From Bretschneidera sinensis (lineage: Eukaryota; Streptophyta; Magnoliopsida; Brassicales; Akaniaceae): 64,000 nt of DNA. Of this stretch, positions 11,607 through 23,470 are shown piece after piece. The translations under genes and the position numbers were made by a program. The stretch's first letter is position 1. Each line of letters begins with the position of its first letter. Under the pieces are notes generated by a model. It was given only the letters and a program-made list of their open reading frames with translations. It did not search any database and had not been told where the DNA came from. The DNA is taken from contig CM043703.1 in NCBI GenBank assembly GCA_023935145.1, positions 28,361,727-28,425,726 on the forward strand. Direction: 5' to 3'.

Positions 11607-13418
11607 TGTAACGACCCATCCCGAGTTGGCCACCCCTGAGACGATGTCATCACATTTTGAAAATCCCAGCACGACACATATATGCAATAATAAAAATAAT
11701 ACTAACAGAAATTTTTACTGTAACCTTCAACCCTTAACAGGGGAGGTACATCATTTTGATATTAATTTAAACACAATATACAATGTAAAATGCATGAATA
11801 TTTACAAATAAAAGTTTTTGTTTCATTTTCTTATTTGTCTGAGGATGTTGACACGTACGTGGCTTACAAAAAATGATTGTCTGACTCTCAACCCACCAGG
11901 CTATTTGTCCTGTTTGCTACTTGAAATCATTGTACAATGAGGGATGAGCTTCACAAGCTTAGTGAATTAAATTTACTAGAAGTATTCAATTAGTATAAAT
12001 ATCCCTTTAATTTTTAATCATTTATATCTCATATGACTGGATAATAGTATATAGTCTAGCATTTAAATAATTCATATCATATCATACTCATTATTAGGGA
12101 ACGTCTTCCCACATGTCAACATGTTTTTATCTTAGACCGGTTCCGTCCCAGTTCTTTTCTTTTTCAACGTATATCGACTGTCACGATATTTATTTTCAAC
12201 ATATACTCGTTGTCATGGTTTTTCCCTTTTTTCAGTATATACCAGCTGTCACAGTTTTCTTTTATTTCTAGCATATATCGACTGTCACGGTTTTTCAATT
12301 AAACCGGCCCCCTACCGGTTCTTTGGGTTGTTTTATTTAATACATATGCATATGAACAATGATATGAAATATGCATACAAACAATAATATAAAAATAACA
12401 TAAATTCAAATATCAAATTTAGCTATCTTGTCTTATCTCAAATTTCTACTTGATAAATTTCATTAATTTCTTCTCCTCATATATCACATCCATTTATTAA
12501 CCATAACTCATTAAGAATTTTATTTATCACCATCATTATTAAATCAACTCATTATTATAATAATATTTCTTTTCACACAATAATTTTCTACATGTCCAAT
12601 GTTCATGTCATACCTATCAATCAAACTTTTATCTACCACCAAAGCAAAAGCTAAAAATTTATTTTAATATTATCACTAGATATTTTGTTTTTATTTAGAT
12701 TACTTAAAGTAAATCTAACTCACCACGTAGCATTTAAAGCTACCCGTGGATCACCTCCTTGCCTTTCCCGTTCATTTCAGCAATTTCTCCCGATTGCTGA
12801 TCGTCAACACCTGACATAATATATAATATTTATATTAAATTTCTAATTTATTCTTCAATTCTTCATAAATCACACCCTTTAAAAATTCCAACTTTGAATT
12901 TCGGGAAATTTCATGTATGCTAAAAAAATTCAAAAAAAACATTATGTTATTACCTTTTGTTTTTCTTATAGCTTCCCGTGACTCTCTATAAAATTTCCTC
13001 ATAAACTCTTTCAAGCTTTTGGCCTTTCAACTTTTCTTTCAGTCTCCAAGTGTTTAAAGAAAACAAGTAATTGAAATAAAACTAAATGAAATTCGGCAAG
13101 TATAAAATTATGTTTACGTATAAATGTGTATATATATAAAAATTTGTTGCACAAAATCTTGGCAGCATTTGCTTGTTTCAATTGGCAACTCTCCCACAAT
13201 CTCCACGTTATACCTTGTTGTAACACATGCAAGGCTTTGAAATTGCACTTGGCAGCATGCATTTAACTTGGCAGTAGGTGGTTTTTTGTTTTTTTTTATT
13301 TAATTGTTTTATAAAAATTTGACTTTTCGCATTTAAATATATATATATATTATTTTAGCTCTATGTCATATTTATTAAAGTACTTTTTTACCCTTACTTT
13401 ACAAATATGGGTATTACA
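11607..13418 (-). repeat. 5' LTR of Tekay-2 (full length)
   Basis: This 1,812-bp LTR has termini TGTAAC...TATTACA (plus-strand reading). It contains the short AT run at about 13338-13352 and the AGACCGG/CAGCTGTCACGG repeats near 12130-12315 that mark this family. The adjacent primer site identifies it as the 5' copy. Confidence 0.9.
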
Positions 13419-13530
13419 GACTACCCTAAAGTTGAGTGGTGTTTTAGATAAAAAAAAACCCAAAAATTCGAGAAAAAAACAAAAGAAATCGAGAAAGTAG
13501 ATACAAATTGATTTAAAGATGGAAAAATTT

Positions 13531-14605
13531 CACTAAACACCCTTGCGTTTTACCCTATGTTTCAATGTCCCATTTACATTTTAAATTTGATCAATTTACA
13601 CCCTGCATTTTGGGGTTGTGTCCAATACCCTTCTGATGTAATTCTCGGCCAATTTATCGCTAACACACACGTGTCGTGCACTCGTGGTGTTACTTATAAG
13701 TGAAAAGGCCTTTTTATCCATCTTTTAATTTTCCCACAAATCAACCCATCCCCTCACTCATTCTCTTCGGCTCGATTGGGGAAATATTGAAGGAGAAAAG
13801 AGTTCGGATAAAGTAAATTTGATATAAGCGACAATTGAAATGAAAACAATAAAAATCATATCAAATAATAAATAGAAGGAATAGGAAAAGACAAGTAGAA
13901 AATTAGGGGAGAGATTGATAAACAATGAAAACAATATGTGGAAGAAGAACACTCATTTCCTTTACGATATTGTAATCACTAATGTCTTGGAGTGGCCTTC
14001 ATTAATTGTAGAGTGGTTATCGGACAGAAAGAAACTTATTAGTAAGGTTTATTCAGTGCAAAGGATGATATTGGGGATCAACACCTTCGAGAATGAGCCT
14101 AATTATCTCATGCTCACTCAAGTCCAGCTCTAACATAAGGACTCCGAGAACATTTCTTATCATTACGCTGGCGATGACAACTCCGACTTTGGCGGCTTCA
14201 GCTGCACCAACGACAAGGTCTCTCTCTTTCTTTTATTTATTTTGATGGACCCTTAATAATTTTTTACTCTTTCCGATCTTTGCGATTTCAATTTAATATG
14301 ATTTTGTTGTTCTTATGAAAATAATTTTTTTTTCTTATCAGTAAGTTCTTGTGCTATTTGCAGATGTGGGGACTCATGGAGGAATGGGTAATTTGGAGGA
14401 AAATTAAAAAAAAGGGGCAAGAATGTATTTTCACTTGCAAGTAACATGCACGTGTGCACGACACATATGCATTGATGATATATTGGTCGGAAATTATATC
14501 ATAAGGGTTATTAAATACAATGCAAAAATATAAGGTGTAAATTGATCAAATTTAAAATGTAATGGAGACTTCAAAACACATTGTGAAATGCAAGGGTGTT
14601 TGGTG
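13531..14605. mobile_element. Non-autonomous terminal-inverted-repeat element carrying a host gene fragment (Pack-MULE-like)
   Basis: The ends are long inverted repeats of roughly 210 bp. The left starts CACTAAACACCCTTGC at 13531. The right, read inverted from 14605, starts CACCAAACACCCTTGC, and both continue with ACATTTTAAATTTGATCAAT. Between them is a piece of an MSI1-type gene and part of its intron. Long inverted repeats enclosing a gene fragment with no transposase match the Pack-MULE pattern. I did not find a convincing target duplication, so the superfamily (MULE, or CACTA judging by the terminal bases) is open. Confidence 0.72.
13907..14216 (+). pseudogene. Captured first-exon fragment of an MSI1/RBBP4-type WD40 gene
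   Basis: Translation from 13907 gives GERLINNENNMWKKNTHFLY, then DIVITNVLEWPSLIVEWLSD, and a stretch with YSVQRMILG and ENEPNYLMLTQVQL. After a stop at about 14131 the same frame continues with YHYAGDDNSDFGGFSCTNDK. This matches the N-terminal helix and first strand of plant MSI1 (family pattern [26 protein letters not shown]). MSI1 proteins are histone-binding subunits of CAF-1 and PRC2. Homology stops at about 14216, where a pyrimidine-rich intron-like sequence starts, so exon 1 and the start of intron 1 were captured. Substitutions and the internal stop make a functional MSI1 product impossible, although a chimeric or antisense transcript could exist. Confidence 0.85.
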
Positions 14606-16735
14606 ATAATAACTTTAAAACTTGAGCGATTGCACGTAAAAAAATATTAAACAAAATTTTACAGGAAGGGAACCTAAATCTCTTCTTCTTGTGCGTAGAG
14701 ACAGTGAGAAACTGTTTGGATGGCTAGAAAATAATTTCATAGTGTGTTTCGTTAGCAAGATCGAATGCAACTCGAGAAGTAGGGACTAAATGAAATTAAA
14801 GTATGGCCTCCACCGTCTACCTATTTTGGCTAGGAAGAAATCTTCGACTTGCTTATAATGACACCAAATTGGTAATACTTTGCAAGAAATTCCAAATAAC
14901 TCATGCGCGGCCGCTTATTAAGTTATTAAACATCAAAGATAAGTGCCCCATACTTAAAAAAAAAGAAAAAGAAAAGGTATGAAGACAATGCTCATGTTGT
15001 TTTGTGAGATTGAACTTTTAAATTAATTTCAGTTTGATGTGTTTGTTAATGGTCAAAAAGAAGGAATGGATAAAAAAAAAAAAAAAAATAGGTGAAACCA
15101 AAAAGACCAAAAAGATAAAAACTAAAAAAAAAGAAGAAGAATATAAGAATAAAAAAATGGTGTAAAAGAAAAGGAAGAAGGTTACGGGTGTTTTGAGTTA
15201 TTTCCACTTTATGACAGTGTGCTTTTTGACTAGATTTAACACCTTTGGGAAATGAAACTTATCGGTGGGATAATTGGTGTCATGTAAAATAAAACTATGA
15301 ATACGACAAGGGGATATATGTAGGTTTTGAAATTGTGAGTCTATACATTTCACCAAACTACTTATAGGAAGCAAAAGTAATACTCTCTTTAAATTATTAA
15401 CATTAACCAAGAAATTCCTACATCCATCATGTCCATAATAGACCGCAATTGATTAGACTAATAAAATTTTGACATGTATCTTTTTGATTTAGAAGTTTTG
15501 TACTCACTTAAAGTTACCGACCCTTTTTGTCATTAAACAACCCAACTTTAATCCTAATTAGTTATTCACGTGTAGAAGCTAAATCATAAAATTTCATTGC
15601 TAAAATTTGACCAAAAATCCACCAAAATCCAAAGATCATAATTTAAGTTGGATTTGTTAATTTACTTAGAAAATTAATACAGTTTTTGGAGTAAATTTTA
15701 GTTTTCGTGCTTGACAATTATCACTCCTTATTTACATCGTTTATCTGTTATTTGCCCCAGTTGGATCTTTCACAAAGAGTCATTCTAATGAAGACCCTCA
15801 TATAATAACATTTTTCTTTTAACATAAATTGTTAAATCCAAAAAATATATATATTTTTTCCTTGAATTTGATTTTGTTTAGGACGTGTGAAGGTTTGTAA
15901 ATTCTTCTCAATGACAATTTGAGTTGATATAAAAAAAAAACATAAAATATCAAAATAGAAGAACTTAGGGGTTATAATTATGAAGGGTTTGAGCTTTCGA
16001 CTAAAACAAAATTTAAGAGTTTTAATCAGCTTATTATGTCTTGCTTTGGGGATTTGTGACAAATAACCTCATTGGTTCTTACATGGACTTTCCTTAGGTT
16101 AAACTTAGCGGCACAAGAAGGAAAGTTAACCAAATGGAACAAATTTATTAGGACCTAGTTGGAACGGAACAAAAGTGAATAACACAAATAGGATGGGTGA
16201 CAATCTTCATGGATGAAAAAAGAAATTCACTTTAGTTTTTGCAATCAAATTATTTATTAGTTCATTAATTTTTTTTAGACCAAATTAACAAATATTCCAT
16301 TTAATAAAAAATTTATAATTCAATAAATTAACGAAAAGAATTTAAAGCAAAGAAAATTTTTATTCATAAGTATCAGAAAATTAACAGATACAAGAGGAAT
16401 ACACAGTTACCAAAATGATATAACTCCAGATGTTAACTCAATCAAAAATATAGAAAAGTACACAATAGAGAGAAATAAAATCAACACAATGTTAGACAGA
16501 ACTAAAACATCCTATACCAACGCAAGAACAATTGTCGAAAGCTCACCAATATAGTATCAACCCATAAAAACTCGAAAACTAAAAGAAAGCAGTAAAATCC
16601 ACTGTCCAACTAAAATATTAATACTTTACTAAGTACGGTGAAATGATAATATTAATATAAAATTCACTATTCAAACTTCATTGAATCCATATCTGTCTCA
16701 AAATCTTGCCTCAATTCCATTGCATAATATGATCC
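14606..16735. other. Intergenic DNA, no gene recognised
   Basis: This is AT-rich sequence with A-runs (about 15070-15090 and 15125-15145) and no open frame resembling a known family. The last 400 bases lie downstream of the MADS-box stop codon and probably include its 3' untranslated region. Confidence 0.6.
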
Positions 16736-17272
16736 TCACTCCTTAGTTGCATTTGGTGTTGTTGTTGCCTCTACTGTTGGTGCTGGTGGTGCAACAATAT
16801 TTTTCGCAAGCAAGTCCCTTCTCTTCAGAATATCCTTCAAGTGTTTCTCAACCAACAAATCAAGATCATTCAGACCCATCAGGCTTAGGTCATCCAAGCC
16901 TTTCCCAGTAAGACTCTCGAACATGACGTGTGTCATCTCATTCTCGTGGTTGACCTTTAGTTGTTTTTGGAGTTGATTAGTTGATTTGATGATTTTTTGC
17001 TTAAGAAAACTATCTTGATTCACCATCTTCTTACTTTGTTCCATCTTAGACAAATGATTAAAATCAACGAGCATGCGTTGGACTCCTAAAGGAGAAGGCC
17101 AAACTTCAGGTTGAGAGTCATAGGGACCGTAAATGATGGTAGAAGCATTAATGCCACACAAAATGCTTAGTTCACTCACCTTCTTCAACAAACCTTTCTT
17201 CCTTTTCTTAAAGGTTCTTTTTCTAGAAGTATCATTTGTGATGTAGGCGAGCTCCACTTTTTTTCTAGTCAT
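16736..17272 (-). CDS. Type I (M-gamma) MADS-box transcription factor, AGL80-like
   Basis: A single-exon, 178-residue open frame with ATG at 17272 and stop at 16736-16738. Residues 1-60 form the MADS domain: MTRKKVELAYITNDTSRKRT, then FKKRKKGLLKKVSELSILCG. The IIYGPYDSQPEVWPS stretch is characteristic of the plant M-gamma subgroup (AGL80, PHERES). Such proteins bind CArG-box DNA, usually as heterodimers with M-alpha proteins, and act in the central cell and endosperm. The remainder (residues 75-155) is Lys/Gln/Leu-rich and probably helical; the tail is Ala/Pro/Thr-rich (APPAPTVEATTTPNATKE). At 178 residues it is shorter than the Arabidopsis proteins I recall (roughly 280-320), but the frame is clean. 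No intron is expected, as is usual for type I genes. It stands alone between transposable elements. The exact orthologue is uncertain. Confidence 0.9.
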   Translation of the reverse strand: MTRKKVELAYITNDTSRKRTFKKRKKGLLKKVSELSILCGINASTIIYGPYDSQPEVWPSPLGVQRMLVDFNHLSKMEQSKKMVNQDSFLKQKIIKSTNQLQKQLKVNHENEMTHVMFESLTGKGLDDLSLMGLNDLDLLVEKHLKDILKRRDLLAKNIVAPPAPTVEATTTPNATKE

Positions 17273-17347
17273 GGCTAAGTAAAGGATTGGAAAAAATTAT
17301 ATTGGAATTAGAAGATTTGTGTGCTTTCTTGCTCAAACAACTTTTTC

Positions 17348-17355
17348 TTTATATA
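17348..17355 (-). promoter_or_regulatory. Candidate TATA box for the MADS-box gene
   Basis: On the minus strand the sequence reads TATATAAA about 75 bases before the ATG at 17272. This fits a short leader with transcription starting near 17320. It is a motif match only. Confidence 0.45.
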
Positions 17356-18839
17356 GAGTTTGAGAGGTACATACAAAGATGAGTACCCTAATCAGTGTCA
17401 AATATAGTGATGTTGTTAATACTGGATATGATAAAATCTAGCGATTGGGTACATAAAGTTGCAATGTCATTAAAACAATTTAATTTAGCAAGTTAATGGA
17501 TTTTTTATTTGGTTTGTTGCATATCATACATCTCATATCACATACATGAATGATAAAATCTCATAATTGAATCATAATCACTGGTTCACAAGATTTCTTT
17601 CCCAAATACATTGAAATTTAGTCTTGTTTTTTTTCTAGTTCTAAGGTAATATGAATATGGAAATATCCTTTTTTTTTTAGACAGAAAGATCTTAAATGTC
17701 ATTATGGGGCCCATGCTTTTCAGGTTGGTGAAAGGCTCATTTGGTGCATGCAATCTTTACATGTGATTCCTTTTTTGGATGATTTCATAGTATGAGACTA
17801 ATGACCGAAAATGTTTTCTAGTTGTCACTCGGTCTACAAAGAGGCTAGAAACCCATCCATTGTCTACTCTTCAGAGTTCAGGTTCGAAAGATCAAGGTAC
17901 AAAAGTTTAATGCCATGATTCAATTCCAATGTGCCATCATACACATTTTTGTATGATTATGATTTTACATGGCATATTCAAATTCTCGACAGAGATTAAG
18001 AATTCATTTAGTGAATATCTTTAATGTTTCCCAAATATAAAATTTCAAATTTGATATTTTTAACTAAAAAGTTTAATGTAATGTATCAATTTTCTTTATA
18101 TTTATTTAACTTAATTTTTTAGAAAGATCATGTTTAAAGTAACCACAACAATTGGTATGATAAAAGAGGTTGATATATACAATCTTATGATATGCATAGT
18201 AAATCATAATTGATCATGGACTTAGTTCAACGGTCATGTATCTTCTCTTTCGTGGGGTTATGATCTCGATTCGATTTTCACTACCATTTTCTTTTTCTTC
18301 TTTTTTTTTTTAAACATTAAACATTGTTAATACTTTCCCTCTAATTAATCAAAAACAAAAATGGTGTAATCAAAGTAACCACCTAAGTCTACTTTATAAA
18401 ATTAAGTTAGTAAGGTCTTGCTTTAATTTGAATTTGTTCTTTCTTTTGTTTTCAATAAAGAAAAGAAATATCAAGTATACCATAAAAGAATATGAATAAG
18501 AGGGCTCATTTTTATAAAGCTGGCTATGAATGAATTGCCACATTAATGTAAAAACTTATGAGTTTACTGCACTTTTCTTTCTTAAATTTTTTTTACTATT
18601 TCCTAAATGCACGTTGATGATAACATTGAAATTTTTTGTGTATGATCGAACTTATAAAGATCTTCGAATCACTTTGTGTTAATAGGTAAAGTAATATATT
18701 GTGGTTGGATGAATTTTGAAAGACCTGACCTTGTACAAGAATTTCTCTGATAACATCACTCTTTTGCTAATACACAATTGCAACAACCTTTATCAAGATT
18801 AGTTTCCATATTTGTTATTGATTATAATCTTTATCTAAA
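17356..18839. other. Upstream region of the MADS gene and intergenic DNA
   Basis: No gene was recognised. Sequences that might regulate the MADS gene cannot be told apart by eye. A possible tRNA-derived SINE remnant lies at 18205-18315. The right limit is the target duplication of the MULE. Confidence 0.55.
18205..18315 (+). repeat. Possible SINE remnant (tRNA-like promoter boxes and T-rich tail)
   Basis: TTAGTTCAACGG resembles a tRNA A box. About 35 bases later GATCTCGATTCGAT resembles a B box, and a T-rich tail (TTCTTTTTTTTTTT) follows near 18300. The spacing is tRNA-like. No flanking duplication was identified, so this is weak. Confidence 0.25.
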
Positions 18840-18935
18840 TTGATTATAGGGTAAATGTCTATTTTTGTCCCTAAGGTTTGGGTCTAGTCATAATCAGGTT
18901 CCTATGGTTTCAATTTAAACAATCGGGTACCTAAC

Positions 18936-21015
18936 TGTAATGATTCATCCCAAGTTGGCCGCCCCCAAGACGATTTTGTTACGTTTTAAAATCCCAGTAC
19001 GACACATATATACAACAATATAAAAATATATCAATTGAAATTAAAAATTTCATCCAATCCTCAACTTTTTTCAAAAGAGATACATCATAATTCTCCTATC
19101 ATAAACAATATATAAATATAACAAAATGCATGAAAATATTTTATTAAAAATTTTCTTTCTTCTTTCTTACAATATCTGAGGACTTGACCACGGGACTTAC
19201 TTAAGGTAATTACTTTGATATCAGCTCTAAACTCTATCTGCCCTGCCCACTGCTTGAAAATTTTCAACGATGATGAGTGAGCTTCAAAATCTCAATGAAT
19301 TAAATTACTAGAAGTACTCGATTATATACTTCTAGTCACATCTTATAATTCAATCGTTTCTAATTCATCAATATTAATCATCTATTTCTTCGCATATAAT
19401 AATTCAATCTTTCAAATAATCTTCCAATATTCATTCATCTATTATCTCATATAATTCAATAATAACATTTTATTACCACTACTCATATCATAATTTCAAC
19501 TATCTATCAATCTCTTCTTAAATTAATCATCAAACATATCAATTTTTCTTCTCATGTATTTAATTATCTTGAGATTATCAATTCAGCATCATTATTTACT
19601 TTGTTATGAGGTTCACAACATATAATTAATCAATCAAATAATTTTTTGTCATATTATACTTTCATATTTCTCTCTCATAATATCTGTCTCTTTGTGAAAC
19701 TCATTTGTCTATCAAAAATTTCACAATCAAGGCTAATACTTTAGCATCTCAATCAATAATAATAAAATAACCAAATAAATAAATATATGTGTTTAAATCA
19801 TCTTTCTTTCTTTCTTCCTTTCTTTCTTACTCATCATATCATCTCATTAATTCATATTATCATCTGGGAACGTCTTCCCACATGTCGACATATTTCAGCA
19901 AGACCAGCTACCTTCTTAGTCATTTTAGCCAGACCGGGTGCCTTTCTGGTCTTCTTAGCCAGACCAGCTGCCTTTTTGGTGTTCCCTTTTATGTATATGA
20001 GCAATAACATTCAAGCAAGCATATATCAAAGCATTCAATTCAACTATCTAGCTCTTTCTCAAATTATTATTTTTATCATATGTATTAAATGTCTCCTCAT
20101 ATATCATATAAATTTTTCAATCATATTTTCATAAATTTCATATAACTTCTCAACATATTTTTTAGTAACTCATCTTTTTTAAAATATAAATTCTTATATA
20201 ATTAATATTCAACATATTATTAAATTCCTAATCAATAAATAAATCAATTATCATACCTATCGGAAAGTACATCATTAAACCATTATAATTCAACCATTCA
20301 TTCAAATATCATAAATTCATATTTTTATTGGTCTCGATTACTAAAAGTAAATCTAACTCACCACGTAGTACTTAAAGCTACCCATGGATCACCTCTTTGC
20401 CCTTCCTGATCCTTTCAGCAATTTCACCCGATTGCTGATCGTCAACATCTGACATAATATTTATACTAAAATTTATAATTTATTCTTCAATTCTTCCGTA
20501 ATTCATACCTTTAAATTTCTACATCAAATTCTAGGTAATTTCATGTATGCATAATTTCAAAAAATTAAAATTCTAGGTAAATTCACATTATTACCTTCTT
20601 TTTTTTCTTAAAGCTTCCCTCGAATCTCTTTAAAATTCTCCCGTAAACTTCTTCAAAATTTCAATCTTTCAACATTTCTTTCAATCCCCATGTGTTTAAA
20701 GAAAGATAGCAATTTGAGAGAGAGAATAAAATTTTTGAGTGAGAAAGAAATTTGTTATAAACCAAGTTTTTAACAAAACTTAAACAAAAAACTTAATTTT
20801 TATTCTAAAATCGTCAAACACCTGTAACCTTTAATATATTAGTTGTCCCACATGCATACTTGCATGTTAGGTAACCTACACCTGGACATCCAAGTGTTTG
20901 CCCCTTTTTTTAATTATTATATTAATAGTAAATCTTTCGTGTATAAATTATTTTAACTCCATGTATATCTATCAAATTACTTATTTACCCTTACTTTAAG
21001 AACACAGGTATTGCA
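18936..21015 (-). repeat. 3' LTR of Tekay-3
   Basis: This 2,080-bp LTR runs from TGTAATGATTC to ...ACAGGTATTGCA (plus-strand reading; the partner ends TATTACA, so one terminal base differs). Near 19894-19985 it has three copies of a roughly 30-base repeat built on AGCCAGACCAGCTGCCTTTT. It also shares with its partner the (T/C)AAATCATTTTT...CTTTCTTTCT pyrimidine-rich stretch near 19790-19830. Confidence 0.92.
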
Positions 21016-21048
21016 ATTCTACCCAACTTATAAAAATTTTGTTCCCGA

Positions 21049-22520
21049 AATTTTCTTACCTAACTCATGAAAAAGCTGGGGGTACTATTTCCTCATTCTT
21101 GCCTCATGCTCCCAAGTAATTTCTTCAACATTTTTATTCTGCCACAAATCTTGAATCAAATGAATAACTTTATTACGCAAGACTTGTACCTTTCTGACTG
21201 GTACTTGTATAAAGGTTAAATATTCTTGAAGTTTTACAGCCTGACTTGGAATACTATTGGATTCATCATATAAACACTTCCTCAAAAGTGAAACAAGAAA
21301 CACATTGTGTAATTGCTTTAACTTTATAGGCAAATCCAATATGTATGCAACTGGTCTAACTCTTTCAATTACCTCATATGGCCTTACAAATCTTGGACTT
21401 AACTTTCCTTTCTTCTTAAATCTCAATACACCATTCCACAGAGATATCTTCAAAATCACTCAGTCACTAACCTGAAACTCAAGAGGTCGTCTTCTATTAT
21501 CAACATATCCCATATGTCTATTATGTGCTGCTCTATGGTTCTTTATAACCAGTTTGATCCTCTCAGTAGTCAAATCTATCATTTCTAGACCAAATACCTT
21601 TCTTTCTCAAACTTCTTCCCAACATACTGGAGTTATGCACATTCTACCATATAAAGCGTCAAATAGTGCCATCCCAATACTAGTTTGATACTGATTATTG
21701 TATGTAAACTCGATCAAAGGTAAATAAGCATCATGAAAAACTCAATACACTTGCCCTCGGCATATCTTCTAGTATTATAATGATTCTCTCTATCTGCCCA
21801 TCTGTTTGAGGATGAAAAGTTGTACTAAATTGCAACTACGTACCCATAGCTTCTTGAAAACCCCTCCAAAATCTAGAAGTAAATCTAGATTCTCTATATG
21901 ATGCAATGCATAAAGGTACTCCATGTAATCTCACAATTTTTACTACATATAATTCAGCTAACTTTTCAAGGCTCAAGGTAGTTTTAATAGGAAGGAAATG
22001 CGAAAACTTAGAAAGTTTATCCACTATAACCCATACAACATCATGAACTCTCTAGGTACGGAAAAAACCAGAAACAAAATTCATACTTACATTCTCCCAT
22101 GGCCATTCAGGTACTGGAAGAGGGGATAATAAACCTACTAGATGTCTATTCTTAGACTTCACTTGTTGACACATCAAACATCTAGAAATATACTCAGCTA
22201 CATCCCTTTTCTTCCCTGACCACCAATAATTTTGTCTCAACCCACTGTACATCTTATTATTATCCGGGTACATAGAATACATTGAATCATGAGCCTCTTT
22301 TAGTATCTCATTTCTCATCTCGACATCATTGGAACATAAACTCTATGTCTCCATACCACCATACCATCTTCTCTAATTCTAAACTCAGTCAGCTTCCCAC
22401 TCAATACTTCCTGTTTGATTTTCTCTATCCCTTCATCTCTACCCTGCGTATGTAACAAGCGATCAATAATAGAATATTGTACCACCATATTTGCCATCAA
22501 TATTCCTCTATCACTGATAC
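21049..22520 (-). pseudogene. Tekay-3 pol, part 3: integrase and chromodomain
   Basis: On the minus strand, 22318-22052 encodes the integrase zinc-binding module (HDSMYSMYPDNNKMYSGLRQ, then CLMCQQVKSKNRH). The interval 22024-21836 encodes core sequence (KLSKFSHFLPIKTT and RESRFTSRFWRGFQEAMGT). The interval 21459-21085 encodes the C-terminal region (GKLSPRFVRPYEVIERV, VFLVSLLRKCLYDES). The chromodomain-like end contains VLRNKVIHLIQDLWQNKNVE and EITWEHEARM. Stops and shifts separate the three blocks. In the zinc module the second His of the usual HPG context is replaced (YPD). Confidence 0.87.
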
Positions 22521-22524
22521 TCAA

Positions 22525-23470
22525 CTAAATTCTCATTTCTCTCAGTTCTATCATCAAGCTAATATCATGAGTACCAATAAAAGCTAATCTCCCTGTATAC
22601 TTTCTACTCAATACATCAGGTACTACATTAGCCTTCCTTGAATGATAGTGAATTGTACAGTCATAGTCACTAATCAACTCCATCCACCTCCTCTGCTTCA
22701 AATTCAATTCTCTCTAGGTAGGCAAATGCGTCAAACTTTTATGATCAATAAAAATTTCACAAGTGGCTCCATACAGATGATGTCTCCAAATCTTCAAAGC
22801 AAAAACTATGGCAGCTAATTCTAAATCATGGGTCGTGTAAATTCTCTCATGGTTCTTCAGTTGCCTAGAAGCATAAGCTATAACTCTCCTATATTGCATC
22901 AACACACATCCCAACCCCTGATGTGACGCATCACTATATACCACAAATCCTTCATCACCAGAAGGAAGCACTAATATTGAAGCAGTAGTCAATTTCTCTT
23001 TCAATAACTGGAAACTCCTCTCACATTCTTCTGACCACATAAACTTCACTTCCTTCCTAGTTAATCTAGTTAATGGTCCAGCAATCATAAAAAAAAAATC
23101 CTGGATAAACCTCCTATAATAACCAGCCAACCCTAAAAAGCTTCTAATTTCAGTCACACTAGTGGGTCTTTCCCAATTCAACACTACCTCTACTTTTTGT
23201 GGGTCAACGGCTATACCATCTCCTAACACAAAATGCCACAAGAAAGATATTTCACTCAACCAAAACTCACACTTAGAGAAATTTCCATACATTTTCTCTC
23301 TCCTCAAGATTTCCAACACTATCTCTAAAGGTTGCCCATGCTCCTCTTCATTCTTGGAATATACCATAATATCATCAATAAAAATACAATCACAAATCTA
23401 TCCAAGAATGGTTTAAACACCCAGTCCATTAGATCCATAAATGTTGCATGAGCATTAATTAACCCAAATG
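22525..23470 (-). pseudogene. Tekay-3 pol, part 2: reverse transcriptase C-terminal part and RNase H
   Basis: The main open stretch at 23367-22714 runs from the end of the RT palm ([20 protein letters not shown]) through the connection ([20 protein letters not shown]) into RNase H (FVVYSDASHQGLGCVLMQYR, DHKSLTHLPT). It continues at 22707-22525 (RRWMELISDYDCTIHYHSRK). The FIDD box is present at about 23368-23380, but a small insertion just upstream puts it out of frame with the rest of RT. Upstream RT sequence to about 23700 is eroded. Confidence 0.87.

Larger units (their letters stand above)
5654..13418 (-). mobile_element. Complete Tekay-type Ty3/gypsy retrotransposon (Tekay-2)
   Basis: A 7,765-bp element bounded by LTRs of the TGTAATACCCG...GTTACA family, in minus orientation. 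The 5-bp target duplication GACTA is present at 5649-5653 and 13419-13423. On the minus strand the order is 5' LTR (11607-13418), initiator-Met-tRNA primer site, gag, protease, RT, RNase H, integrase, chromodomain-like tail, polypurine tract and 3' LTR (5654-6636). This order and the integrase tail are those of Tekay/Del chromoviruses. Coding regions carry stops, frameshifts and active-site changes, so it is not autonomous now. Confidence 0.93.

Noticed and set aside
13531..14605. Assignment to the CACTA superfamily because the ends read CACTA and CACCA
   Set aside because: The flanking triplets (TTT and ATA) do not match as a 3-bp duplication. The inverted repeats are much longer than usual for CACTA, so the superfamily is left open.
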